Positions 1 through 7,803 of a DNA stretch of 64,000 nt are shown piece after piece. How positions within the stretch are numbered: position 1 is the first letter of the stretch; every line of letters starts with the position of its first letter. The stretch lies in assembly GCA_964242215.1 (NCBI GenBank), contig CAXTCJ010000013.1, positions 9,084-73,083 on the forward strand, given 5' to 3'. Made by a program: the position numbers and the translations under genes. The notes beneath the pieces were generated by a model, which was given only the letters and a program-made list of their open reading frames with translations, was not told where the DNA came from and ran no database searches. The DNA comes from LMUY01 sp964242215 (GTDB taxonomy: Bacteria; Pseudomonadota; Alphaproteobacteria; Acetobacterales; Acetobacteraceae).

Positions 1-38
1 AGTTTGTCCGCCGACCGGTACGGCCCGATTGAACGGCT

Positions 39-428
39 CTAAGTATGTGGCTTCGTATCGATGCCGCTGGTCGAGTTCGTGTGCGATGCCCGGAACAGGT
101 ATTCGACCAATCGGCTGTCCGGCCCGAATGTGACGATCAGCAATCTGTCCGTACCCTCGCCACCGGAATCGAAGAAGTTGACGATCGGGATGAAATTCGT
201 CGCATGGGGCTGGCTGGTGCGCAGGCCATAGCTCCAGGTGGTGCGGCCGTTTTCCGAGGACTGGCTCGCGGGCTCGCCATAAGCCTGGCGAACGTCCTGC
301 TCCGTCGTGATGGCTGGCTGCAGCTTTGCCGCCACCGTGTCCCGGGTTTCCGCCTGCAAAGCCGCCGTGCCACCGGAACAACCGGCGAGCGTGACTAGCA
401 ACAGCAGCGACCGGACCACCGGCCGCAT
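39..428 (-). CDS. Small outer-membrane-type lipoprotein, BamE/SmpA-like
   Basis: The protein begins with a short basic, hydrophobic leader ending in a lipobox (LVTLAGC, about residues 11-17), so it should be a lipoprotein processed by signal peptidase II. The mature part contains 'ITTEQDVRQAYGEP' and a following tryptophan/tyrosine strand, the pattern of small BamE/SmpA-type lipoproteins. I chose the start 9 codons inside the longest frame because it places the signal peptide at the N-terminus. It lies 16 bp downstream of rfbD on the same strand and may be co-transcribed. BamE assignment is tentative; this could be another SmpA-like lipoprotein. Confidence 0.7.
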   Translation of the reverse strand: MRPVVRSLLLLVTLAGCSGGTAALQAETRDTVAAKLQPAITTEQDVRQAYGEPASQSSENGRTTWSYGLRTSQPHATNFIPIVNFFDSGGEGTDRLLIVTFGPDSRLVEYLFRASHTNSTSGIDTKPHT

Positions 429-444
429 CGTGGGGAGCCAAGTC

Positions 445-1311
445 TCAGCTAGCAACGATCACGTCGACAGTGCGCGCCAGGCTCGGCTGCCACGCTGGCA
501 GTTTCACGCCGAAAATCCGGTCGAGCTTTGTGCAATCCAGCCGGGAGTTGGCCGGGCGCTTCGCTGGGGTCGGGTATTCGGCCGTGGTGATGGCGCTCAC
601 CGTCGGCTCCGGGCGGCCATGCCGGGCGGCTTCGGCGAAGATCGCCTGCGCGAACCCATGCCAACTGGTGCTGCCGGTCCCGGCAGCGTGGAACACGCCG
701 GCGTATGACGCATCCCAAGCCGTCATCTTCGCGGCGACGGCCAGGATCGCGTCGGCGAGGTCGCCCGCATGGGTTGGGCACCCATGCTGGTCCCCCACCA
801 CCCGCAACGTGTTGGTCTTCTGCGCCACGGCCAGCATGGTGCGGACGAAGTTCTTGCCGGTTGCGTTGTAGACCCAGGCCGTGCGCAGGACGGCAGCCTT
901 GGCGCCTGAGTCGAGCACCGCCTGCTCCCCCGCCAACTTGCTCGCACCATACACGCCGGTCGGGCCAGTGGCATCGTCCTCGGTGTACGGCGCGTCCTTG
1001 CTGCCATCGAACACGTAGTCGGTGGAGATGTGGATCAACGGCACGCCGTCGCGCGCGCAGAGCCGGGCTAGAGCCGCCGGGCCATCGCGGTTCGCGCGGT
1101 AGGCGGCGTCCACTTCCTTCTCGGCGGCATCGACCGCCGTCCAGGCCGCCGCATTCACCACCAGGCTCGGCTTCACCCGGTCGAACACCGCGGTGATGGT
1201 GTCGGGCTGGTCGAAATCGAACTCGGGCCGGCCTACCACGGTCAGGCGGCCCTCACCGCGCGCGGCCAGTTCGGTGGCGACCTGGCCGGCGCCGCCGGTG
1301 ACGAGGATCAC
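445..1311 (-). CDS. rfbD: dTDP-4-dehydrorhamnose reductase
   Basis: Reduces dTDP-4-dehydro-L-rhamnose with NAD(P)H, the last step of dTDP-L-rhamnose synthesis for surface polysaccharide. The Rossmann motif VTGGAGQ is at residues 4-10, a conserved STDYVFDG segment at about 96-103, and the catalytic YxxxK (YGASK) at about 121-125. The length of 288 residues is normal. The GTG start overlaps the stop of rfbC by 4 bp (GTGA); the longer upstream reading gives only an implausible arginine/glycine-rich extension. Last of four translationally coupled rfb genes. Confidence 0.93.
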   Translation of the reverse strand: MILVTGGAGQVATELAARGEGRLTVVGRPEFDFDQPDTITAVFDRVKPSLVVNAAAWTAVDAAEKEVDAAYRANRDGPAALARLCARDGVPLIHISTDYVFDGSKDAPYTEDDATGPTGVYGASKLAGEQAVLDSGAKAAVLRTAWVYNATGKNFVRTMLAVAQKTNTLRVVGDQHGCPTHAGDLADAILAVAAKMTAWDASYAGVFHAAGTGSTSWHGFAQAIFAEAARHGRPEPTVSAITTAEYPTPAKRPANSRLDCTKLDRIFGVKLPAWQPSLARTVDVIVAS

Positions 1312-1859
1312 AGGCGGAACCAGGCCGGCATGTCGGCCCAGCGCGTCGCCACCTTGTCCTTCTCGGAGAGCTGCACGTCCGTCACGGGCCACGGGAGGTT
1401 CAGGTCCGGGTCGTTCCAGACGATCGCCCGCTCCGAATCCTTGTCATAGTACCCCGTCGTTTTGTAGACGACCTCGCTATCCGGCTCGAGCGTCACGAAC
1501 CCGTGCACGAAGCCCGGCGGTATCCACAGCTGCTGCCAATTGGCCGCGCTCAACTCCGCCGCGACATGGCGGCCGAAGGTGCGCGAGCCATGGCGGGCAT
1601 CGACCGCGACGTCCCAGATCGAGCCCTTTACGCAGCGCACCAGCTTGCCTTGGGCGTGCGGGTCGAGCTGGCAGTGCAGGCCGCGCAGCACGCCTTTCGC
1701 CTGCGACATGCTGTGGTTGTCCTGCACGAACGGCAGGTCGATGCCCACGTCGGTCATGGCACGCGCGGTCCAGGTCTCGGAGAAGAAGCCGCGCTCGTCG
1801 CCGAAGCGGGCCGGGCTGAACAGGATCACGTCGGGGATGGCCTGGCGTTCGTACTTCAT
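1308..1859 (-). CDS. rfbC: dTDP-4-dehydrorhamnose 3,5-epimerase
   Basis: Cupin-type epimerase acting at C3 and C5 of dTDP-4-keto-6-deoxyglucose. At 183 residues it has the family length. His62 in LRGLHCQ and Tyr132 match the catalytic pair of RmlC enzymes, and RGFFSETW (residues 23-30) is the usual N-terminal signature. The start MKYERQ overlaps the rfbA stop by 4 bp (ATGA), and the longer frame upstream is only a shadow of rfbA. Confidence 0.95.
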   Translation of the reverse strand: MKYERQAIPDVILFSPARFGDERGFFSETWTARAMTDVGIDLPFVQDNHSMSQAKGVLRGLHCQLDPHAQGKLVRCVKGSIWDVAVDARHGSRTFGRHVAAELSAANWQQLWIPPGFVHGFVTLEPDSEVVYKTTGYYDKDSERAIVWNDPDLNLPWPVTDVQLSEKDKVATRWADMPAWFRL

Positions 1860-2731
1860 GCGTGAACTCCGTCGGCGATTTCGAGCAGCAGGCGGCCGAG
1901 TTCCGTCTTGCGCAAGGCGAGCGCACGGGTGCGTAGGGTCGCCGCGTCGATGAAGCCCATGCGATAGGCGACCTCCTCCGGGCAGCCGACCAGCATGCCT
2001 TGGCGCGCCTGGATGGTCTGCACGAAGGTGGCGGCCTGCAGCAGACTGTCCGGCGTGCCGGCGTCGAGCCAAGCGCAGCCGCGGCCGAGGCGTTCGACGG
2101 CGAGCGTGCCCTCCTCCAGGTAGATCCGGTTGAGATCGGTGATCTCGAGCTCGCCCCGCGGGGAAGGCTTCACTCGGTGGGCGAACTCGGTGACGCGCTT
2201 GTCGTAGAAATACAGGCCGATCACCGCCCAGTTGGACAGCGGCGCCGTTGGCTTCTCGACGATTTCGGTCGCCGTGCCGCTCTCGTCGAACGAAACCACG
2301 CCGTAGCGCTCCGGATCGCGCACCTGGTAGGCGAACACGGTCGCACCGTGCTCACGCTGGGCGGTGGCCTGGAACACGCGGCTGAGATGGTCGCCGAAGA
2401 TCATGTTGTCGCCGAGGACGAGCGCGCAGGCCTCGCCGTCGAGCCACTCCTCGCCGATCAGAAAGGCCTGGGCCAAGCCGTCCGGCGAGGGCTGCTCGGC
2501 ATAGGTGAAGGTGCAGCCGAGATGGGAGCCGTCGCCCAGCAGGCGGCGGAACATCGGCAGGTCCACCGGGGTGGAGATGATCAGGATGTCCTTGATGCCC
2601 GACAGCATCAGCACCGACAGCGGGTAATACGCCATCGGCTTGTCGTACACCGGCAGCAATTGCTTGGACGCCGCCAGGGTCATGGGGTGCAGGCGGGTGC
2701 CCGATCCCCCGGCGAGCAGAATACCCTTCAT
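1856..2731 (-). CDS. rfbA: Glucose-1-phosphate thymidylyltransferase
   Basis: Makes dTDP-glucose from glucose 1-phosphate and dTTP, the first step of the dTDP-rhamnose route. The nucleotide-binding loop GGSGTRLHP is at residues 8-16 and is followed by KQLLPVYDKPMAYYPLS, both diagnostic of RmlA. At 291 residues it is full length. The ATG at 2731 overlaps the rfbB stop by 4 bp, giving the coupled order B-A-C-D. Confidence 0.95.
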   Translation of the reverse strand: MKGILLAGGSGTRLHPMTLAASKQLLPVYDKPMAYYPLSVLMLSGIKDILIISTPVDLPMFRRLLGDGSHLGCTFTYAEQPSPDGLAQAFLIGEEWLDGEACALVLGDNMIFGDHLSRVFQATAQREHGATVFAYQVRDPERYGVVSFDESGTATEIVEKPTAPLSNWAVIGLYFYDKRVTEFAHRVKPSPRGELEITDLNRIYLEEGTLAVERLGRGCAWLDAGTPDSLLQAATFVQTIQARQGMLVGCPEEVAYRMGFIDAATLRTRALALRKTELGRLLLEIADGVHA

Positions 2732-3783
2732 GACGCGTTGCCCAGGCGTTGGCCGGAATACTTGCCGGCGCGGATGCGCTCCCACCAGGCCCGGTTGTCG
2801 ACATACCATTTGACCGTCCGGTGCAGCCCCCGGTCGAAATCATGCGGCGCGCGCCAGTCCAGCGCCGCCTGGGCACGGGACGGGTCGATCTCGTAGCGGA
2901 AATCGTGGCCCGGGCGGTCGGTGACGAAGTGGATCAGCCGATCGCGCGGCCCGGCCGGGTCCGGTTGCAGCGTATCAAGCGCCGAGCAGATGCTGCGCAC
3001 GACCTGCAAGTTGCTGCGGGGCTGCTGCGCGCCGATGGCCAAAGTAGCGCCGGGTTCGGCGCGCTCGAGTGCCAGGACGAGCGCCTCGGCATGGTCGTCC
3101 ACGAACAGCCAGTCGCGCTCGTTGGACCCGTCGCCGTAGACGGGCAGAGGCTTGCCCTCCAGCGCGTTGAGGGTCACCAGCGGGATCAGCTTCTCGGGGA
3201 ATTGCCACGGACCGTAATTGTTCGTGGTGTTGGTCACGAATGTCGGCAATCCGTACGTGTGCCACCAGGCCCGGACCAGGTGGTCGGACGCCGCCTTGCT
3301 GGCCGAATAAGGGCTGCGCGGATCATAGGGCGTGGTCTCGGTGAACGGTGGGTCACCGGCCTCGAGCGCGCCGAACACTTCGTCGGTCGACACGTGGTGG
3401 AAGCGGAACGCCGCCTTCCGGTCGGCCGGCAGCCCGGCCCAGTAGGTGCGCGCGGCCTCCAGCAGGACGAATGTGCCGACCACGTTGGTCTGCACGAACG
3501 GCCCCGGCCCGTCGATCGAGCGGTCCACGTGGGTCTCGGCCGCGAGATGCATGACGCAGTCGGGTTGATGGGTCGCGAACACCTGGGCCATCGCCGACGC
3601 ATCGGTGATATCGGCCCGCACCAGCGTGTGCCGGGGGTCGTTCCGGGCCTCCTCCAACGCGTCTTCCGAGGCGGCGTAGGACATCTTGTCGACGTTGACG
3701 ATGGTCGCGTCACGGTGGCGAAAAAGATGGCGTATGACGGCCGAGCCAATAAAGCCGCACCCACCGGTGAGCAAAACGCGCAT
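2728..3783 (-). CDS. rfbB: dTDP-glucose 4,6-dehydratase
   Basis: Extended short-chain dehydrogenase that converts dTDP-glucose to dTDP-4-keto-6-deoxyglucose with bound NAD+. Residues 6-14 (TGGCGFIGS) bind the cofactor; STDEVFG and YSASKAASD carry the catalytic Thr-Asp-Glu and Tyr-xxx-Lys. The length of 351 residues is normal. The frame is open far upstream, but the Rossmann fold begins at MRVLLTGG, which sets the start. First gene of the rfbBACD block, about 220 bp downstream of the large glycosyltransferase fragment. Confidence 0.95.
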   Translation of the reverse strand: MRVLLTGGCGFIGSAVIRHLFRHRDATIVNVDKMSYAASEDALEEARNDPRHTLVRADITDASAMAQVFATHQPDCVMHLAAETHVDRSIDGPGPFVQTNVVGTFVLLEAARTYWAGLPADRKAAFRFHHVSTDEVFGALEAGDPPFTETTPYDPRSPYSASKAASDHLVRAWWHTYGLPTFVTNTTNNYGPWQFPEKLIPLVTLNALEGKPLPVYGDGSNERDWLFVDDHAEALVLALERAEPGATLAIGAQQPRSNLQVVRSICSALDTLQPDPAGPRDRLIHFVTDRPGHDFRYEIDPSRAQAALDWRAPHDFDRGLHRTVKWYVDNRAWWERIRAGKYSGQRLGNAS

Positions 3784-3880
3784 AATGTGTCCCGTTACCA
3801 TGGCCGCGACCTTGACGCCGGGCATTGCGGCGCAATCTGCCATCGGGCCCCGGCCGGGGCAACAACGGACCGTAGCGCCA

Positions 3881-3973
3881 GGGCTTGAGCCTGGGATCCA
3901 CAGGCCCGCAATTGCCGGTTGCAGCGAACGCTGACGTCTCTCGCCCAACCGCGTGGATGCCAGGGTCAAGCCC
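3881..3973. repeat. Intergenic inverted repeat, alphaproteobacterial palindromic-unit type
   Basis: Two 21-base arms (3881-3901 and 3953-3973) are reverse complements at 19 of 21 positions and are separated by 51 bases. The arm text, a GGGCTTGA...GGATCCAC type, resembles the dispersed palindromic units common between genes in alphaproteobacterial genomes. It lies between the glycosyltransferase fragment and rfbB, where a folded transcript could affect mRNA stability. Confidence 0.7.
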
Positions 3974-4001
3974 GGGCAAGACGGTGACGCAGCGCGTGTT
4001 C

Positions 4002-6650
4002 TTATCCCAGGCGTTTGACCAGGCTGCGGCGATAATCCCGCTGCCGCCGCTGCAGGCCGGGAGCGGTACCGACCAGCCGCGCAATGGCGGCCTGGACCCG
4101 GGCCACCTCCGCAACGTGCGCCGTTTGGCTGAGCCGGGCCGTGACGCTGGCCTCGTGCCGGCGGTGGTGGTTGAGCGGCCGGGCTACATACGCGACCTGC
4201 GCCCCGTCCCGCGCCAACACCTCGGCATAGACCCGCCAATCGCCGGCCACCCGCAGCTCCCGCAATTCGGGCTCGCAGCGGCGCAACCCGACCAGCAGGT
4301 CCTCTCGCCGCCACAACACCGCGCTGGCGTTGAGGATGAGGTTGCGCTCCGAGAGGTGCTGCCGAAGGAACGCCGAGCCCTCGTACACGGCGTCCTCGCC
4401 GAGCACGCCGTCGCCGTAATACGCCTTGTGGTCGGCCCACAGCACGCCGCCGGCCTCGTCGATCGCCCGGCTGTCGGTGAAGGCCATGACAGCACGGGGC
4501 GCGCGGCCGATCGCTTCGGCGGCGGCGGACAGGAAGCCCGGATCCGCACAATCATCCGCCTCCGCAATCCACAGCCAGTCGCCGGTGGCCGTTTCGGCCG
4601 CGCGGAGCCACTGCGCGAACACCGAGCCGGATCGCCGGTCCTGCCGCTCCACCCGCAGTTGCCGCCCCCAGGCGGCGGCCGTCCGGCACGCCACGTCCAC
4701 GCTCTGGTCGATCGAGGCGTCGTCCAGCAGCACGACCTCCAGCACCGGATAGGACTGCGCGAAGATCGAGGCGAGCCGCACCTCCATGTAGCGGTCGTAG
4801 TCGCAACTGGGCACGACGACGGAGACCTGGAGCAGGTTGGGTTTGGCCAATGCAATCAGGGCGGCGCTATAGGCCTCGAAGCGGAACGCCGCCCGGCTGT
4901 CCCGCGCCAGGGTCGCCCGGCGCTCCAGCGTCGTCTCGCGCACCAGCCGGTCGGCGGCATGCGCCATGCGGTTGGTGTCACCGAGCGGCACGCAACACCC
5001 GCCGCCGATGCGGGCGAGGAGTTCCGGAATGCCCCCCGTCTCCTCGAACGCGACCACGGGCGTTCCCGCCGCCAAGGCCTCGAGCGCCACCGACGGGAAC
5101 GGGTCCTCGCGGGAGGTGAGCAGGAAGACGTCGGCGGCGCGCAGCAGGTCGGACGCATCGTCGCGATGGCCCAGATAACGGAACGTGCCGGTTGCCTCGG
5201 CGGAGGCGATCTCGGTGCCGAGATAGGCCTGGGTCGCCGGGTCGATCCCGCCGGCCCAGACGAAGTGGATGGCCTTGCCGGTCGCGCGGGCGGTCCGCCA
5301 AGCCTGCAGGAACAGGTCGAAGCCCTTGCGCAGGTCGGCGTAGCCCATGCCGAGGGCCAGGCTCGAACCCAGCGGCAGGCGCAAGGCCGCACGGACCGCA
5401 CAGCGCCGCTCCTCGTCGATGATCGGCGGCATCTCGATCCCCTGCGGCAGGATTGCGGTGCGCCGCGGCACGGTGCCGACGGCCTCCGTACAGCGATCGC
5501 GGACCAGCTCGGCCGGGAACACGACGATCTCGGCGTCGTCCATCGCGTCACGCAGCGGGCCGATCAGACCCTTCTCGCGCAGCAGTCGGGGCAGTTCGTG
5601 GACCAGCAGCACCGACGGAATGCCGTGCCGCTGCAATACCGACACCACGCGGGCGCTCGCGGAGCTGTTCACGATCGCAGCGGTGCACCCGGCGGTGCGG
5701 GCGGCGCGGGCGGCGTCGTTCAGCTGTTCCATGGTCGACGCGATGGTGGTCGGTGCGATGGCGCGATACTCGGCCTCCATCGGACCGCCTTCGAGGATCA
5801 GGAACGCGATCGCCACCCCATGGTGGGTCTGCAAAGCACGGCCGATCTTCAGCAGCAGGGTCTGGGCGCCATGCCGCAGACCATCGTGCCCGACCAGAAG
5901 GATGCGGGTGCGCTCGCCGGGGGTGGGCAATCCGACCACGGCGCGGCAGGTCGCGTTCAAGAAGGCGCCGCCCCAATGCACGTCGGGTTCGAGCGTGGCG
6001 CCCTCGGCCCACTCGTTCCAGGCATTGATGCAGACCACCGCCTCCCCCTCCACCGGGTTGCGGCGGGCGTATCCGATCAGGTCCTCCAGCCACGCCTGAT
6101 ACAGCGCGGGGGTCGCGCCGTGCAGCACCGTGCCGGCCCCCTGCCGGCGGGGGTCGTTGTCCCAGCCGGGAACCGCGGTCTTGATCAGCGGGAAGGCGGG
6201 TGCCGGCTCGTCCACCGACGCACGGGCGATGGCGGCGTAGTCATACACCTCGGCGTCGAAGGCCGGGTCGAGGGTGTGGAGGCTCTCGTTGATCATGGGC
6301 ACTGCGCCGGTGAGCTTGTGGGGTGGAAACTCGACGGCCGCGTCCATCCCGAAAACGCGCGGATCGGTGTCGCCGAAGCTCTGCGCCATGATGAAGATCG
6401 GATCTTCGCCATAGCCAGACCGGAACAGGCGGCGCCAGCGCTCGACAGTGGCCGCGGTGTCCGGGATCAGCCGCGCGCGATACGTCATCAGCACGGGGCG
6501 CCCGTTGAGGCGGATATAACGCGAGTCGGCGAAGTGACGGCCGAACTCCATGATCAGGGCGGCCTCGTCGCGGATGCGATAGTCCTGGCTGACCAGCACC
6601 TGGTCGTCGGAACCATCCCAGCGCCGGGTCCAATTCTCGTTGGCCCACAT
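4002..6650 (-). CDS. 3' fragment of a multidomain glycosyltransferase (WbsX half, GT4, GT2)
   Basis: The 882-residue frame starts inside the family motif: MWANENWTRRWDG is normally preceded by FCLS/M, and the rest of the WbsX domain follows to about residue 240 (NAWNEWAEGATLEPD). A GT-B group 1 (GT4) domain covers about 250-600 (LRKGFDLFLQAW, SREDPFPSVALEALAAGTPV), and a GT-A GT2 domain about 610-880 (VSVVVPSCDYDRYMEVRL, LLDDASIDQ, IAEADD). The missing N-terminal part is at 52006-53048; the gene was split by the integrated element. The ATG within the att core could still allow translation if the element supplies a promoter. The neighbouring rhamnose genes fit a surface-glycan role. Confidence 0.88.
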   Translation of the reverse strand: MWANENWTRRWDGSDDQVLVSQDYRIRDEAALIMEFGRHFADSRYIRLNGRPVLMTYRARLIPDTAATVERWRRLFRSGYGEDPIFIMAQSFGDTDPRVFGMDAAVEFPPHKLTGAVPMINESLHTLDPAFDAEVYDYAAIARASVDEPAPAFPLIKTAVPGWDNDPRRQGAGTVLHGATPALYQAWLEDLIGYARRNPVEGEAVVCINAWNEWAEGATLEPDVHWGGAFLNATCRAVVGLPTPGERTRILLVGHDGLRHGAQTLLLKIGRALQTHHGVAIAFLILEGGPMEAEYRAIAPTTIASTMEQLNDAARAARTAGCTAAIVNSSASARVVSVLQRHGIPSVLLVHELPRLLREKGLIGPLRDAMDDAEIVVFPAELVRDRCTEAVGTVPRRTAILPQGIEMPPIIDEERRCAVRAALRLPLGSSLALGMGYADLRKGFDLFLQAWRTARATGKAIHFVWAGGIDPATQAYLGTEIASAEATGTFRYLGHRDDASDLLRAADVFLLTSREDPFPSVALEALAAGTPVVAFEETGGIPELLARIGGGCCVPLGDTNRMAHAADRLVRETTLERRATLARDSRAAFRFEAYSAALIALAKPNLLQVSVVVPSCDYDRYMEVRLASIFAQSYPVLEVVLLDDASIDQSVDVACRTAAAWGRQLRVERQDRRSGSVFAQWLRAAETATGDWLWIAEADDCADPGFLSAAAEAIGRAPRAVMAFTDSRAIDEAGGVLWADHKAYYGDGVLGEDAVYEGSAFLRQHLSERNLILNASAVLWRREDLLVGLRRCEPELRELRVAGDWRVYAEVLARDGAQVAYVARPLNHHRRHEASVTARLSQTAHVAEVARVQAAIARLVGTAPGLQRRQRDYRRSLVKRLG

Positions 6651-6659
6651 GAGGCAGAA
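6643..6659. other. attL: left copy of the 17-bp integration core
   Basis: GCCCACATGAGGCAGAA occurs here and, identical, at 52006-52022. Sequence to the left continues the glycosyltransferase; sequence to the right is element DNA. On the minus strand it encodes FCLMWA of the conserved WbsX motif. Confidence 0.92.
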
Positions 6660-6735
6660 TGTACACCAAGCATAAAGGAATTTTCTTGTTTGTTTACAAT
6701 AGTTTAATCTACTGCTAGCCAGCTAGAGGGTGGCC

Positions 6736-6758
6736 CTAGCAAGCAGGTAGCTAGCTGG
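6736..6758 (+). repeat. Left copy of a 23-bp near-repeat beside attL (candidate Int/Xis arm site)
   Basis: The 23 bases match 51869-51891 at 20 of 23 positions in the same orientation. Both copies carry the pattern CTAGCAAGCA-NN-TAGCTAGC and sit about 80-120 bp inside their respective att core. The left copy is also flanked by an inverted repeat, CCAGCTAG (6719-6726) and CTAGCTGG (6751-6758). Confidence 0.65.
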
Positions 6759-6875
6759 TCGGATAATCCTCAGGCCCGGTCTGGTGAGCACGCGCCCCGG
6801 CAAAGCGGCCAGATCTCGGAAGCATTGAGCCCCTCCGTTGGCTCGAAAGCCGGTAGGTAATAGGGAGTTGCCACC

Positions 6876-7019
6876 CTGCCACGTGCGAGCCATAGCCGGT
6901 GCAGCCCGGATATGGCGGCTGGCGTGACCAAAACACTCATGGACCTGGGCGGGATGGTGGATGTGCTGGAGGCTTGGGAGGCGGCGCAGGCGAAGGCGGA
7001 GAAGGCGACTGCAGCCTAG
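6876..7019 (+). pseudogene. C-terminal remnant of an IS1-like transposase
   Basis: The frame reads ...SRCSPDMAAGVTKTLM, then a region ending in VDVLEAWEAAQAKAE before TAG. This resembles the C-terminus of widespread IS1-like transposases (TPAMAAGVTDxLW...DLVxVLEAWEAAQ). No start, catalytic part or inverted repeats are visible, so only about 47 codons remain. Assigned from memory of the family. Confidence 0.45.
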
Positions 7020-7134
7020 CTGGCGGAGGGTTTCGGACGATCCCGGGGGCATGGGTGGTGAGTTAACCGTCAAACAATCATTGTTTAGCGTTGCCGTTGA
7101 CTCATACGCAACGGATCGGTGATTATGCCTTAGT

Positions 7135-7217
7135 GGACATGTGGCGAAACGGCAGACGCGGCCGACTTCCAATCGGCTATCTCACAAGGTGTGCGGGTTC
7201 GAATCCCGCCATGTCCA
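7135..7217 (+). tRNA. Class II, leucine-like tRNA with anticodon UCC (Gly codon GGA)
   Basis: A full cloverleaf can be drawn: acceptor GGACATG/CATGTCC (7 bp, no mismatch); T8, G9; D stem GCG/CGC with a GG-containing loop; anticodon stem GCCGA/TCGGC; loop CTTCCAA; a 15-nt variable arm able to pair CAC/GTG; T stem GCGGG/CCCGC with loop TTCGAAT; discriminator A. CCA is not encoded. The D-arm (TGGCGAAACGGCAGACGCG) and A73 are those of tRNA-Leu, but the anticodon at 7168-7170 is TCC, which reads glycine GGA. It may be charged with leucine, serine or nothing. Confidence 0.85.
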
Positions 7218-7240
7218 TCCGTCAACAGCCAAAGGAAAAA

Positions 7241-7648
7241 ATGATGGCACGGGGGCAGAATGTGAAAGCGATAGAGGAAGCGATTGTTCGCTTAGAAGCG
7301 GATAGGGCTCTAGCAATCGCCAGCTTTGACGGTCGGATTGAGGGTTTGAAGCAAGCGCTACGGCTGCATACCGGGGCGGCTTCAACTTCAAACCCCTTCT
7401 CAACCGCCGAGAAAAAGCGGATTCGGCGCGGCAATCTCAAAGAAACAGTTCTGAGCCTCGCACAAGAGGTTGCCGAGAACGGGATGAGTTCCGAGGAATG
7501 CATCACCCTAGCCAAAGAAAGAGGTATCGACCTTGTGCCAGGCTCCGTTTCTAGCCTGTTGAGTAGGCTCAAAAACGATGGCGTCGTGTTTTTCGATGGT
7601 CAGCGCTACCGCCTGAAAGAATATGCGGGGCCACGACAAGCCGCATAA
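7241..7648 (+). CDS. Small helix-turn-helix protein of unknown function
   Basis: 135 residues; starts at the tandem ATGATG preceded by AAAGGA. Residues about 8-35 are a charged helical, coiled-coil-like stretch (VKAIEEAIVRLEADRALA). The C-terminal 70 residues look like a winged helix: SSEECITLAKERGIDLVPGS, SLLSRLKNDGVV, then a two-strand wing (FFDGQRYRL). This suggests a DNA-binding or regulatory protein of about the size of phage-encoded regulators. It lies 23 bp after the odd tRNA on the same strand and ends 6 bp before a strong hairpin, so the two may share a transcript. Confidence 0.8.
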   Translation: MMARGQNVKAIEEAIVRLEADRALAIASFDGRIEGLKQALRLHTGAASTSNPFSTAEKKRIRRGNLKETVLSLAQEVAENGMSSEECITLAKERGIDLVPGSVSSLLSRLKNDGVVFFDGQRYRLKEYAGPRQAA

Positions 7649-7653
7649 AGGAA

Positions 7654-7681
7654 ACGCCCCAGCTTTCCACGGCTGGGGCGT
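7654..7681 (+). terminator. Strong hairpin after the small HTH gene
   Basis: Perfect 10-bp stem ACGCCCCAGC / GCTGGGGCGT with an 8-base loop just after the stop at 7648. The trailing sequence is CTTG rather than a U-run, so termination may be partial, or it may be a processing signal for the RNA-like element downstream. Confidence 0.55.
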
Positions 7682-7686
7682 CTTGA

Positions 7687-7760
7687 GGGGGCGGTCAAAT
7701 TGCCGGTGCCAGGGACGGGCTGCGAACTCTTCCCCTGGGGTTCAACTCCCCCCGCCTCCA
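7687..7760 (+). ncRNA. tRNA-like or tmRNA-like element (3' end with T-arm)
   Basis: GGGGGCG (7687-7693) can pair with CGCCTCC (7753-7759) as a 7-bp acceptor stem with one G-U, followed by A and CC. The 3' part GGGGTTCAACTCCCC is a T-arm with the loop sequence of tmRNAs (TTCAACT). The middle does not fold as a standard tRNA; CTGCGAA could be an anticodon-like loop, but its stem is poor. A real Rho-independent terminator starts 4 bp later, which argues for a transcribed RNA. It could be a degenerate tRNA, the tRNA-like part of a tmRNA, or a remnant of either. Confidence 0.4.
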
Positions 7761-7763
7761 CCT

Positions 7764-7803
7764 AAGCCCTGCCACTTATGCGAGTGGCAGGGCTTACCTT
7801 TTT
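7764..7803 (+). terminator. Rho-independent terminator
   Basis: Perfect 13-bp stem (7764-7776 with 7783-7795), 6-base loop, then ACCTTTTTG. It ends the tRNA/HTH/RNA-like unit. Confidence 0.85.

Noticed and set aside
2000..3888. Long plus-strand frames opposite rfbA and rfbB
   Set aside because: The minus strand has unmistakable rfb genes; the plus frames have no family text.
3885..6707. A 940-codon plus-strand frame opposite the glycosyltransferase
   Set aside because: It is Arg/Gly/His/Gln-rich and mirrors the real minus-strand gene; a high-GC shadow.
7135..7217. tRNA gene as the integration site of the element
   Set aside because: The tRNA lies 480 bp inside the left end and has no duplicate at the right end; the 17-bp cores in the glycosyltransferase explain integration.
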